Positions 42,584-50,918 of a DNA stretch of 64,000 nt are shown piece by piece. Source of the stretch: VAZQ01 sp035293945 (GTDB lineage: Bacteria; Pseudomonadota; Alphaproteobacteria; Rhizobiales; Xanthobacteraceae); contig DATGLV010000024.1 in assembly GCA_035293945.1 (NCBI GenBank), positions 248,001 to 312,000 of the forward strand, read 5' to 3'. A model generated the notes under the pieces. The model was not told where the DNA came from and ran no database searches. It worked only from the letters and a program-made list of their open reading frames with translations. Each line of letters opens with the position of its first letter. Position 1 is the stretch's first letter. A program made the translations under genes and the position numbers.

Positions 42584-43540
42584 ATGGCCATGAACCGGAC
42601 GGCAAGCATGAATCGCAGGGCAATCGTGAAAGGCGCGTTGGGCGGCATCCTGGGCCTCGCCCTGCCGGGCTTTGCGCGCTCGGCTTTCTCCCAAGCAAGC
42701 CCTCAAACAAGTCCAACTGTCGTCCCGGTGAGCGAAGGTTTCGTGATGCTCACCGGCGCCGGGGGGAATGTCCTGGTGCACACGGCGAGCACCGGCCAGG
42801 TGCTGGTGGACTCAGGCGCTGCCGCGTTCACCGATCAAGTGCTTGCAGACCTGCGCGCCCTGCCAGGTGGCCATGCCACAACGCTGTTCAACACGCACTG
42901 GCACCGGCAGCAGGTGGGCGGAAACCTCGCCTTCGGAAGGTCGGGGGTGACGATCATCGCGCACGAAAAGACCCGAGCGCATCTGGCGACCGATTATTAC
43001 CTGCAGAAAGAGGATCGGTACGAGAAAGCGCAGCCCGCAGCGGCTCAGCCGACCGTGACCTTCTTCACGGGTGACCAGACGCTGGCCGGCAATGAGCGGA
43101 TCGAGTACGGCCACCTGCTCGAGGCCCACACCGACGGCGATATCTACGTGTACTTCCGCGAGGCCAATGTGCTGGCCGCGGGTCATGCCATCTCGCCCGT
43201 GAAGGATCCCGTGCTTGACTGGTTCGGCGGCGGCTGGCTGGGCGGGCGCGCCGATGCGCAGGAAAAGCTCCTGAAGCTCACCGACGCGAAGACGCGGATC
43301 GTGCCGAGCGACGGTCCGGTGGTGGGCCGCGCCGAGCTGCAGGCTGAGTTCGACATGACGCGCATGCTGTTCGATCGCATGCTCGACTACGTCAAGCAGG
43401 GCATGAGCGCCCAAGACGCCCTCGATGCGGGACTTATGAAAGGTCTTAATCGGACTTTCCACGACCCCTACAAGTTCGCCTATGACGCCCATAAGGGCTT
43501 TTGGGCGCATCACAATTCTCTCTCACCGAATGTGCTGTGA
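42584..43540 (+). CDS. Metallo-beta-lactamase-fold protein with degenerate metal site, Tat-like signal
   Basis: About 318 residues. NRRAIVKGALGGILGLALPGF fits Tat export. The MBL fold is clear (VSEGFVMLTGAGGNVLVHT, GQVLVDSGAAAF), but the usual Thr-His-Trp-His-x-Asp-His reads NTHWHRQQVGGN, so Asp and His are both Gln. EAHTDGDIYVYF keeps one His, and the usual Gly-Asp reads AAGHAISP. At least three metal ligands are altered, so hydrolase activity is doubtful. It overlaps the DUF1552 gene region and ends TGATG into the ankyrin gene. Start uncertain among 42563 (GTG), 42584 and 42608. Confidence 0.82.
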   Translation: MAMNRTASMNRRAIVKGALGGILGLALPGFARSAFSQASPQTSPTVVPVSEGFVMLTGAGGNVLVHTASTGQVLVDSGAAAFTDQVLADLRALPGGHATTLFNTHWHRQQVGGNLAFGRSGVTIIAHEKTRAHLATDYYLQKEDRYEKAQPAAAQPTVTFFTGDQTLAGNERIEYGHLLEAHTDGDIYVYFREANVLAAGHAISPVKDPVLDWFGGGWLGGRADAQEKLLKLTDAKTRIVPSDGPVVGRAELQAEFDMTRMLFDRMLDYVKQGMSAQDALDAGLMKGLNRTFHDPYKFAYDAHKGFWAHHNSLSPNVL

Positions 43541-45102
43541 TGGACATCGTCATGAAGCGTGCCATTTTCGCAGTCGTTTTTGCCCTCGCAGCCGCCGGCA
43601 CGGCGGCCGCCGCCGATAACAGCCTCGCCGGTCTGATCGAGGCCGGCAATCGGGACGCCGCGCTCAAGATGATCGCCGCGGGGACCGATGTGAACGCGGC
43701 CCAGGGAGACGGTACAACCCCGCTGCACTGGGCTGTCTACAAGATCGACGCGGACCTTGTCCGCGCGCTGCTCGATCACGGGGCGAAGGCGGACGTCATC
43801 AACAATTACGGCTCGAGCCCATTGGCGGAGGCCGTCAAGGTTGCCAATCCGCAACTGGTCGAAATGCTGCTCGATGCAGGCAGCAACGTCGAAGAGGCGA
43901 ACCAAGACGGCCAGACAGCCCTGATGCTGGCCGCGCGCGCAGGATCCGTGGAGGTTGCCGACCTGCTGGTGCGCCACGGCGCCAACGTCAATGCACGAGA
44001 AAAATGGCGCGCCCAGACGGCGCTGATGTGGGCGGCGGACGCCCACTCAGCCGCGCTGACGCGGTTTCTCAACGACCATAAGGCCGACGTGAATGCCCGG
44101 GCGATGGCAATCGACTGGCCGAGCCAGATGACCGGCGAGCCGCGCAATCAGTATCGTCCGGTCGGCGGCCTGACACCGCTCATCTATGCGGCGCGCTCGG
44201 GATGCACGGAATGCGTGGCGGCGCTGCTGGACGCCGGCGCCGATGTCAACCGGCCGAGCCCCGAGGGTGTGACGCCGCTGATGGTAGCCATCGACAATTT
44301 CGCATTCGACACCGCAAAGCTCCTGTTCGAGCGCGGCGCCAATCCGAATCTGTGGGATTGGTGGGGCCGCACTGCGCTGTACGTCGCGATCGACATGAAT
44401 ACGTACAATCTGGATGCTTATGCAGAGCGCACCGGGCCGCCGATCGTGACGACGAAGACCACGCCGCTCGAGCTCGCACGGATGTTTCTCGACGCCGGCG
44501 TCAATCCCAATCCTCAATTGAACATGCATCGGCCCGGGCGCGGCGGCAATTCCGGCCGCTTTGTCGACGAGATCATAACCACCGGCGCGACGCCGATGTT
44601 GCGCGCCGCCGCAGGACAGGACAGCGAGGCGGTGAAGCTGTTGCTGAAATACGGAGGGCGTATCGACGTGCCCAACGTGATGGGGGTGACGCCGCTGATG
44701 GCCGCATCGGGGCTGGGCATGAGAACACCCAGCCCGCGCTTCGATCCGACCAGCAAAGATGCGCAGGATCGTGCGCTCGCGACGCTCGAAGTCTTGTGGG
44801 CGGCCGGCGCCGGCGAAAAGGGCGGCGTGAATGCGCGGATGACCGACGTCACGAGCTTGACCGCGCGCATGGGGCGTGGCGGCACGCTGCCGGAGCGTGG
44901 CGGGCAGACTGCGCTGTTCGGCGCGGTGCAATGGGCCTGGCCCCGCGTGGCCCAGTGGCTGCTGGATCACGGTGCGGACGTCGCCGTCACGGATGACCGC
45001 CACGTATCGCCGCTCGATGCGGCTACCGGGAAGGCCGGCAGCGCGGACAATCACCCCTCCGCCGAGGTCGCCAAGGTAATCCAGACGGCGCTCGGCCAGT
45101 AG
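43540..45102 (+). CDS. Exported ankyrin-repeat protein
   Basis: About 520 residues. A signal peptide (AIFAVVFALAAAGTAAAAD) is followed by at least eight ankyrin repeats with the DG-TPLHWAV, GQTALMLAARAG, GLTPLIYAARSG, GVTPLMVAID, GVTPLMAASG and GQTALFGAVQWA consensus turns, typically LL-x-x-GAD-V-N. A longer insert lies at about residues 295-350. The start overlaps the previous stop (TGATG); an ATG at 43552 is directly before the signal. A periplasmic ankyrin scaffold beside a heme protein and a Tat protein suggests it organises or shields the complex. Confidence 0.88.
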   Translation: MDIVMKRAIFAVVFALAAAGTAAAADNSLAGLIEAGNRDAALKMIAAGTDVNAAQGDGTTPLHWAVYKIDADLVRALLDHGAKADVINNYGSSPLAEAVKVANPQLVEMLLDAGSNVEEANQDGQTALMLAARAGSVEVADLLVRHGANVNAREKWRAQTALMWAADAHSAALTRFLNDHKADVNARAMAIDWPSQMTGEPRNQYRPVGGLTPLIYAARSGCTECVAALLDAGADVNRPSPEGVTPLMVAIDNFAFDTAKLLFERGANPNLWDWWGRTALYVAIDMNTYNLDAYAERTGPPIVTTKTTPLELARMFLDAGVNPNPQLNMHRPGRGGNSGRFVDEIITTGATPMLRAAAGQDSEAVKLLLKYGGRIDVPNVMGVTPLMAASGLGMRTPSPRFDPTSKDAQDRALATLEVLWAAGAGEKGGVNARMTDVTSLTARMGRGGTLPERGGQTALFGAVQWAWPRVAQWLLDHGADVAVTDDRHVSPLDAATGKAGSADNHPSAEVAKVIQTALGQ

Positions 45103-45407
45103 ACGCAGCGATCAGGGATGTCTTGTCCCTGCTCGGACCGACGGCATCGTTGGTGGTTGTTGCGAGTAGAGCCGTGCCAAACGTGCTCTCTCCTCGGCTG
45201 CAGCTTGTCGTGACGCAAGAGGCCTCACTGCACCGCCCGGCCTACTCTAGCCGCCGATGAGGTGATCGAGCAGGCGGAGGCACCGGAAATTGCTTCGCAG
45301 CAATGATGTGTGCCTTGCCTCTGTGGCCCATCCTGCCTGTGCTCGCCCTCCCGTGGCAATGGAAGCGATCGAGGGCGAAGCGGCCGTCATCGGCGGCGTG
45401 GTGGGCG
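45103..45407. other. Intergenic gap with no supported gene
   Basis: 305 bases between the ankyrin operon and the convergent cupin gene. A 57-codon plus-strand frame from 45304 with a hydrophobic start is seen but lacks a ribosome-binding site and a conserved pattern. No clear terminator. Confidence 0.35.
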
Positions 45408-45794
45408 TCACGGCGCTGGAGAGGCCAAAGGCTTACCCCTCTCCACCACATACGTATCGAGCGCTTTGACGCCTGACGTCGTGCAGGCATCGTGGGGAGT
45501 GTACGGCGGCGTTTCGAATGAGGCGCCTGCTTTTAGTGTCTGGTCGAGCTTCCCATCGACCTTCAGGAGTAGGTCACCCTCCATGACATAGCCGCTGTCG
45601 ATTCCGGGATGGGTATGACGGCCAGCGCAAGTGCCAGGAGCAATCTCCGCAATGGCAGTCACCGTGGTGTAGCCCGGCGGGTAATCAATGCTGCGGAGGA
45701 CCGTTCGCTTGATGTTGGCCTGCTGTGCCATTGTAGAGGAAACAACCAGGACGGGCGTGATGACAATCGCAAGTAACAGTTTGTTGGTGAGCAT
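45408..45794 (-). CDS. Secreted cupin-domain protein
   Basis: A 128-residue protein with a signal peptide (LLLAIVITPVLVVSSTMAQQ) and one small cupin: APGTCAGRHTHPGIDSGYVMEGDLLLKVDG in part, then AGASFETPPYTPHDA. The His residues of cupin motif 1 (HTHPG) and the Glu (VMEG) are present, as is His in motif 2 (TPHDA), so metal binding is likely. This small exported cupin type is common in rhizobia without assigned substrate. AGGAGG lies eight bases before the ATG. GTATAC at 45829-45834 upstream resembles a -10 region. Confidence 0.83.
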   Translation of the reverse strand: MLTNKLLLAIVITPVLVVSSTMAQQANIKRTVLRSIDYPPGYTTVTAIAEIAPGTCAGRHTHPGIDSGYVMEGDLLLKVDGKLDQTLKAGASFETPPYTPHDACTTSGVKALDTYVVERGKPLASPAP

Positions 45795-45947
45795 CGGTCC
45801 CCCCTCCTGATGCAGATAATATCGGAGGGTATACTACCTAGCCGCGTACGCAAGGGGCTGGCGAGGGCAGCTCCTAGCCCTCTTCTCCTATCGCCAAGCG
45901 CCGGTCGACCGACCCCTCGACTTTCGTGAGCGAAATCAGAGGGGCTA

Positions 45948-46124
45948 TCAAACCCGTCTTGCAGCCATCAGGCCCAATACCAGCAACACGACGAAGATCA
46001 CGACGAAAATGTAGAAGAGAATCCGCGCGATGTCGGCGCTCGCCGCCGCAATTCCTCCGAATCCAAAGATGGCGGCGATTATTGAAATAACGAGAAAGAT
46101 CAGAGCCCATTTGAGCAGCGACAT
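45948..46124 (-). CDS. DUF1328 small membrane protein (YtjA-like)
   Basis: A 58-residue protein: MSLLKWALIFLVISIIAAIF, GFGGIAAASADIARIL, then FYIFVVIFVVLLVLGL and a short basic end. Two transmembrane helices with the Gly-Phe-Gly-Gly-Ile-Ala-Ala loop are diagnostic of DUF1328. The ATG at 46124 has a perfect AGGAGG six bases upstream. Members respond to stress in several bacteria, but the molecular role is unknown. It lies between the cupin and the L,D-transpeptidase, all on the minus strand. Confidence 0.88.
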   Translation of the reverse strand: MSLLKWALIFLVISIIAAIFGFGGIAAASADIARILFYIFVVIFVVLLVLGLMAARRV

Positions 46125-46310
46125 GAGACGCCTCCTTTGGTGCTCTTACAACAGGCCAACCGGAACGCCGGTTCCGCTTTGTCGAGATTGGGCCCTTTCG
46201 CTCTGCGGTCTGTATGCAGCCTTGCTGAACCGAAGAGCCACGCATACGGCTTCAAAGTAAGCCTGGCGGTCCCAACACGTGCTCGGCGAGGTGGGACGGA
46301 ATGAGGTCAG

Positions 46311-47423
46311 TTACCGCCGCGTGGACGCTGAGCTCGAAAGGGGCGCCACCGGGGAATCCTGGTCCGCGAAATCGACGACTGTTCCGCGGTGGACAGCCGC
46401 CGCCAAATCGAGCGCGTCCCAATTGGTCAAGCGGATGCAGCCGTGCGACTCGGTCTTGCCGATATTCGCAGGCTCCGCCGTGCCGTGAATGCCATACGAG
46501 GGCGCCGTCAAATCGATCCAGACGAGCCCCACCGGATTCTGGGGCCCGGCTTTGACGGTCAACCTCCGCTTGGTCTTTACTCCCTTCCAGGCAAACTTCG
46601 GATCGTAGTGATAATCCGGGTTCCAGACGATGCGCTTGACCGCAAATGTACCGCTCGGCGCCGGCTTTTCTTCACTGCCGATTGTCGCCGGATAGACGGC
46701 CAGCACCTTTCCACTTTGATCATAGGCGCGCAGCTCGCGGGCCGGCTTATCGACCACGATGGTCGCGACGTCCTCTTTGCGTACGTCCCGTCCCGCCGGG
46801 GGCACGGCTTCGACGCTCGTGCGCCCATCGCGGAGGCGCATCGGCTCAACATTGGCCACCGTGATGTTCGCGCCGGCACGGCCGATGTCGACGCCCGGAT
46901 TGAGCCGGCGCAGGAGGCTCTCGCTCATGTGGAACTTTTCTGAGAGCTCCTTGGCCGGGCTGGCGTAGGAAAGCCCAGGCAACCTGGCGAGGCGCTCGAG
47001 CTTGTCAGGAATCCGCTTCGTGAATGGACCGGAAGCGTCGGAGGCCGAGACCTGGTAGGTCTTGAGTATTGGCTGCGAGCTGTACTCGGTCAGCGAGCTC
47101 CACGTCTCGGAATCCATATTGCCGGTATCTGGGAGATTGTTTGCCTGTTGGAATGCGCGAATGGCCTTATGGAGGTTGTCACCGTCCTGCCCGTCAATCT
47201 CACCGGGCGAGAAGTGCGCGCGATCAAGCAGCACCTCGGTTTTAACGATCAATGCAGTGCTTTTCTGGTTTGTTTGATTCGGGGCGGCCGCTTCAACCCT
47301 AGCGCCAGCAAGAGCTGAAGATGTACCCGCTGAAAATGTCTTATGTGCCGGTGCATGATGTGCGGCTGCTTCCGCGCCAGTCGACAGCACGGTAAGCATA
47401 AGCAAGACGAGCAGCCAAGTCAT
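46311..47423 (-). CDS. L,D-transpeptidase (YkuD) with peptidoglycan-binding domain
   Basis: A 370-residue exported enzyme. A signal peptide ends GAEAAAH. A PG_binding_1-like segment follows (VLLDRAHFSPGEIDGQDGDNLHKAIRAFQ in part, LPDTGNMDSETW), then a LysM-like stretch around PGVDIGRAGANITV, then the YkuD domain (about residues 220-350). The catalytic site is intact: YGIHGTAEP ... GKTESHGCIRLTNWDA, with His and Cys. It forms 3-3 cross-links or attaches proteins to peptidoglycan in the periplasm. The Ser/Thr-rich C-terminus is not conserved. No operon partner. Confidence 0.9.
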   Translation of the reverse strand: MTWLLVLLMLTVLSTGAEAAAHHAPAHKTFSAGTSSALAGARVEAAAPNQTNQKSTALIVKTEVLLDRAHFSPGEIDGQDGDNLHKAIRAFQQANNLPDTGNMDSETWSSLTEYSSQPILKTYQVSASDASGPFTKRIPDKLERLARLPGLSYASPAKELSEKFHMSESLLRRLNPGVDIGRAGANITVANVEPMRLRDGRTSVEAVPPAGRDVRKEDVATIVVDKPARELRAYDQSGKVLAVYPATIGSEEKPAPSGTFAVKRIVWNPDYHYDPKFAWKGVKTKRRLTVKAGPQNPVGLVWIDLTAPSYGIHGTAEPANIGKTESHGCIRLTNWDALDLAAAVHRGTVVDFADQDSPVAPLSSSASTRR

Positions 47424-47651
47424 GCAAGCTTAATCCGCATCGGGCCGGCGGGTTCCTTCCGGCGCCGGGCCAAAACGTTTCGCGACCGGCAGGGCCGCGG
47501 GGCAACTTTTATTGGACAGATTGGAAGCACGCGGAGGTCCGACCGCGTCCGCTCAGGGGTCCGCATGGCGAGGACCGCCCGCCTTGCGCCTGCCGGCCCC
47601 GCCATTCCGCCAATGTTCGGTTCTTCGCTGATCCTCCGCCGCGCCTGCCTC

Positions 47652-47958
47652 TCACGCCCGTCTGGCGACTGGGATGACAACGACTTGGGTGTCTTCGACG
47701 GCGAGCGCGGTGTCGGGCGCATTCTTCCACGTTGCTTTTCATCAACTCATTCTGCGCGGCAAGAAGATCCTGCGGGGCCCGAAGCAGCCGATTGATCTGA
47801 TCGAAGTTCCTTTGCGCTCGGCTCCGTCCGAAGTTCATCCAGTCAAGCGTGACGCCTTGCGTCCCTGTGTGACTGTCTGAATTCTGCCCCTCCGTCCTGT
47901 TCCGCGCGCAGTGCAATAAAATACCAAGGATTACGCGCTGAATCATAACGTGCCGCAA
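47652..47958 (-). pseudogene. Phasin-like protein remnant, frameshifted
   Basis: Minus-strand reading gives SRAQRNFDQINRLL, then APQDLLAAQNELMKSNVEE, a pattern highly typical of rhizobial phasins. The frame then leaves the family; a one-base shift near 47735 gives KNAPDTALAVEDTQVVVIPVARRA and a stop at 47652. Phasins coat polyhydroxyalkanoate granules; the divergent neighbour is a PHB-depolymerase-type esterase, which fits. The start of the gene is not certain, and the upstream residues to 47958 are not clearly coding. Confidence 0.5.
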
Positions 47959-48048
47959 AACGAGCAGTTGCTGCTCCTTGATTCCATCTCAGTGGCTTCC
48001 CATGTTGCATCGCACAATGACGTGGGCGACATAAATAGCAGGTGACTG

Positions 48049-49326
48049 ATGCGCGATTTCCGCGAGGCTCTCGACCGGGTTCTGAATCTCCGACGCAAAT
48101 TCGAGGCTCTTCTGGCGTCAGCACGCCGAAAGGCGCCTCGCGCTCCGGCCCAACCCGGCGGGCGCCCGTCACGCCTTCGGGAGCTCACGGGCTTTGGTCC
48201 AAATCCGGGTAATCTCCGTATGTTCGCCTATACCCCGGAACGCCTGTCACCAATGGCGCCGTTAGTAGTCGCGCTCCATGGCTGCACGCAAACTGCGGAG
48301 GAATACGATAACGGCACCGGCTGGTCGTCGCTTGCCGATAATCTGGGCGTGGCGATTATTTATCCGCAGCAGCAGCCCACAAAAAATCCGAAGAGCTGCT
48401 TCTCATGGTTTTTGACGGACGATATCACACGTGGGAACGGCGAAGCGTTTTCGATCAGGCGAATGATCGAGCACGCAATTGCATTATTTGGTTCTGACCG
48501 CCGCAAGGTATTCGTGACCGGCCTCTCGGCTGGCGGCGCCATGGCTTCGGTCATGCTCGCAACTTACCCGGAGATTTTTGCCGGAGGCGCCATCATCGCC
48601 GGGTTGCCCTATGGCTGCGCCAGCAATGTTCAACAAGCTTTCGAGGCCATGTTCACAGAGCAAGATCGTCCCGCGAAAACGCTTGGTGACCGCGTACGGG
48701 CAGCGTCAAGCTATCAGGGGCCGTGGCCGAAGGTATCAATATGGCACGGCACCGACGATCCGATCGTGAAGCCCTCTAACGGCGAAGACATCATTCGCCA
48801 ATGGATCAATGTGCACGGCATTTCAGAGCCGCCATTTGAACAACTGATCGGCCCTCACTCGCGCCGTATTTGGAATGACGCAAGCGGGAACGCGCTGATC
48901 GAGGCATTTTCCATCAGCGGCATGGGGCATGGCGTTCCACTCGCGACGACTGCCAGCAGAGACGGGTACGGGATGCCCGGCGCTTTTTTCCTGAATGTGG
49001 GGATATCGTCGACAGATCACATAGCGCGCTTCTGGGGCCTGAATGAATGGTCGCTTGAAGCGGGGTTGGCCGCAGACGCAGTCGTTGCGCCGGTCCAGGC
49101 TTCAACCGAGGGCCGGGCGTTTGTCCTGTCCGGAGCGCACAGCGAACAGTCGCTTGATGGGGAGGAAAAACGAGACAGCACTGCTTTCGACCCGAACGAT
49201 GTAATCGCGAGGGCCTTCAAGGCGGCCGGCCTCCCGATCCCGAAAATGCCGCCTGATGCGGCCGCGCGCACCGCCCCTGGTCCGATCATCGCCGCCGCCT
49301 TCAAGGCCGCTGGATTGCTCAGGTAA
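48049..49326 (+). CDS. PHB depolymerase family esterase
   Basis: A 425-residue alpha/beta hydrolase of the esterase_phb family. Landmarks: PLVVALHGCTQTAEEYDNGTGW in part, SCFSWFLTDDITRGNGEA, the nucleophile elbow VTGLSAGGAMASVM (Ser), IWHGTDDPIVKP (Asp region) and ISGMGHGVPLA (His). There is no signal peptide, so it may act inside the cell or leave by another route. The C-terminus has two copies of an AFKAAGL motif (FKAAGLPIPK, then AAFKAAGLLR at the end), an unusual short tail repeat that could target granules. It is divergent from a phasin remnant. Confidence 0.87.
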   Translation: MRDFREALDRVLNLRRKFEALLASARRKAPRAPAQPGGRPSRLRELTGFGPNPGNLRMFAYTPERLSPMAPLVVALHGCTQTAEEYDNGTGWSSLADNLGVAIIYPQQQPTKNPKSCFSWFLTDDITRGNGEAFSIRRMIEHAIALFGSDRRKVFVTGLSAGGAMASVMLATYPEIFAGGAIIAGLPYGCASNVQQAFEAMFTEQDRPAKTLGDRVRAASSYQGPWPKVSIWHGTDDPIVKPSNGEDIIRQWINVHGISEPPFEQLIGPHSRRIWNDASGNALIEAFSISGMGHGVPLATTASRDGYGMPGAFFLNVGISSTDHIARFWGLNEWSLEAGLAADAVVAPVQASTEGRAFVLSGAHSEQSLDGEEKRDSTAFDPNDVIARAFKAAGLPIPKMPPDAAARTAPGPIIAAAFKAAGLLR

Positions 49327-49429
49327 GCTCAGTCCGCTGGGCCGCCCGGGTGCTCACCAGCGCCGAGGTAGCAGGAGCAGCGCAAGAGGCTCGGTCAGGC
49401 CGTCTTCGATGAGGTCCTACTGAGGCGAC

Positions 49430-49633
49430 CTAGCTGTCTTTGTCGGGATGTTGATCGCTATTGACACGATGGGCTGTCGCCCGTTCGTAACGGGCTCCGA
49501 TGCGATCGGCCATTTTCAAAAAGGCTTGGGCGATTGCCAGCATAGCCGCGCGCTCCTGGAGGTCGCGGATATGCTCTGCGGCAGCCGTGCACTCGAGCGC
49601 TCTACCCCTGTAACTGTCTCGATCCGGCATCAT
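49430..49633 (-). CDS. Small hypothetical protein
   Basis: A 67-residue protein from the double ATG at 49633/49630. The MMPDRDSYRGRALECTAAAE, LQERAAMLAIAQAFLKMADRI pattern is a familiar all-helical small protein of rhizobia with no known role. The C-terminus (HPDKDS) is polar. No partner genes: the next gene on this strand, the Gly-rich protein, ends 122 bases upstream. Confidence 0.65.
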   Translation of the reverse strand: MMPDRDSYRGRALECTAAAEHIRDLQERAAMLAIAQAFLKMADRIGARYERATAHRVNSDQHPDKDS

Positions 49634-49754
49634 CACACGACCTGGCGCCGACGGCATGCGGGCGGTGACACTACGAACAGCAAATGTGGGCGTCGGTCAT
49701 GTAGATGACGGTGCGATCGGCGGGAAAGAAAAAACCCGCGGCCGGCAAGCCCCC

Positions 49755-50495
49755 TCAGGGTGTGCCCGCGATGGGATCGCCGCCGCTCGCGCCCAAGATG
49801 CCGAGCGGGTCTCCGGTGCAACCAATCCAACCGCCGCAGCTTCCTCCACCCCACCCACCACCGCTCAAATTACCGGGGCCCGTCACGTTGCCGGTGCCGA
49901 TGATGCCACCAGGAGCCCCGGCGCCACTGCCGCCGCCGGCGACATTTCCGACTCCCTGTGCGACGCACGCGACCACATTGCCGAATCCGCTGTTAAGCCC
50001 GCTGCCAAGACTGCTGCCGCAGCCGGTACCGGATTGATTTCCGGCTACGTTTCCAAGAGCGCCTGCGTTCCCGGGCGAACGATTGCTGAGCGAACCAAAG
50101 CCGCTTCCGAAACCAGCGGTGCTGCTACCGCTGACAACGTTTCCAGCTTCGTGCACGACACCGCCAAAGTTGCCGAATCCACCGCCGCCATTTGGATTGC
50201 TGGCAATCTTGTCAATCTTTCCAGCGAGCCCGTTTCCGACACCAGCTATTCTACCAAGTCCAGTGCCAGAGAATCTGCCGCCCTTCTCGCTGCGCAAGCC
50301 TTCTCCGGGGAGCTGGCCTGCGAAGACGCTGCCGCAGTGTGCTCTGCACGGATCGGGCGGCTGAAAGCTGCGTGCTTCGGTATGAATAAGCGGGATGTGC
50401 TGCCGCTTTCCCGAGGCGTAGGCCGCGCCAGGCGACAACATTGCGGCGAGTGTGGAGGTAGTGGCGAGGGAGCAAATAACGATCCGGACCAACAT
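49755..50495 (-). CDS. Secreted Gly/Asn-rich protein
   Basis: A 246-residue exported protein; AGGAGA lies six bases before the ATG at 50495. The signal peptide (VRIVICSLATTSTLAAMLSPGAAYAS) is followed by a short basic Cys-containing region (PDPCRAHCGSVF) and then a long Gly/Asn/Ser-rich stretch with recurring G-N-V-x-G, G-F-G and G-S-G-x-G units (for example GNVVSGSSTAGFGSGFGSL), ending with Cys-Gly-Gly and GGWIGCTGDPLG. This suggests a flexible surface or matrix protein, or a beta-roll. No export system is encoded beside it. Sequence conservation cannot be judged by eye. Confidence 0.55.
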   Translation of the reverse strand: MLVRIVICSLATTSTLAAMLSPGAAYASGKRQHIPLIHTEARSFQPPDPCRAHCGSVFAGQLPGEGLRSEKGGRFSGTGLGRIAGVGNGLAGKIDKIASNPNGGGGFGNFGGVVHEAGNVVSGSSTAGFGSGFGSLSNRSPGNAGALGNVAGNQSGTGCGSSLGSGLNSGFGNVVACVAQGVGNVAGGGSGAGAPGGIIGTGNVTGPGNLSGGGWGGGSCGGWIGCTGDPLGILGASGGDPIAGTP

Positions 50496-50918
50496 GGCTG
50501 TCTCCTGCTGATTGGTGACAGCTCTTGGTGCGGTCACGCTCGCCTTTGGTTCGCGCTGATCGCGCGATCCGTGACGGCCATCACACTCATTCGCTTGCCG
50601 TATTGAAGGACGCACGGCATGTCTGCTCCCTGGCCCCCTTTGCGCGTCACCAGGTTTCGGCCAAGTTCGGCCACTATTGAACGTATTCGGCCGTCCGCGT
50701 GTGAGACATTTGTGCGGCGGCCTTGAGGTCCAAGGACCTCCTGCGACAGGCCCGGCGGATCAACGTAGCGCAAGACCGCGTCGTAATTCGTGGCAATGCG
50801 ACGGCTCGGGTTTCACGAGGCGATGTTTCGTCAGCGCAAGCTTGGAACTTTGCCGCGGTTCCTGGCTTTGTAATGCGTCTGCACTGGAGTGCGCTCCGGG
50901 GGGCAGCGGAGATGACGC
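50496..50918. other. Divergent control region and uncertain sequence
   Basis: 423 bases between the Gly-rich gene (minus) and the zinc peptidase gene (plus). Open frames on both strands lack recognisable domains. No clear promoter consensus or terminator was seen. It may contain decayed coding sequence. Confidence 0.35.

Noticed and set aside
45304..45477. 57-codon plus-strand frame with hydrophobic start
   Set aside because: No ribosome-binding site, Arg/Trp-rich tail, overlaps the end of the cupin gene.
49633..49854. Minus-strand frame rich in Arg/His between two small genes
   Set aside because: Overlaps the Gly-rich gene end in another frame, no family pattern.
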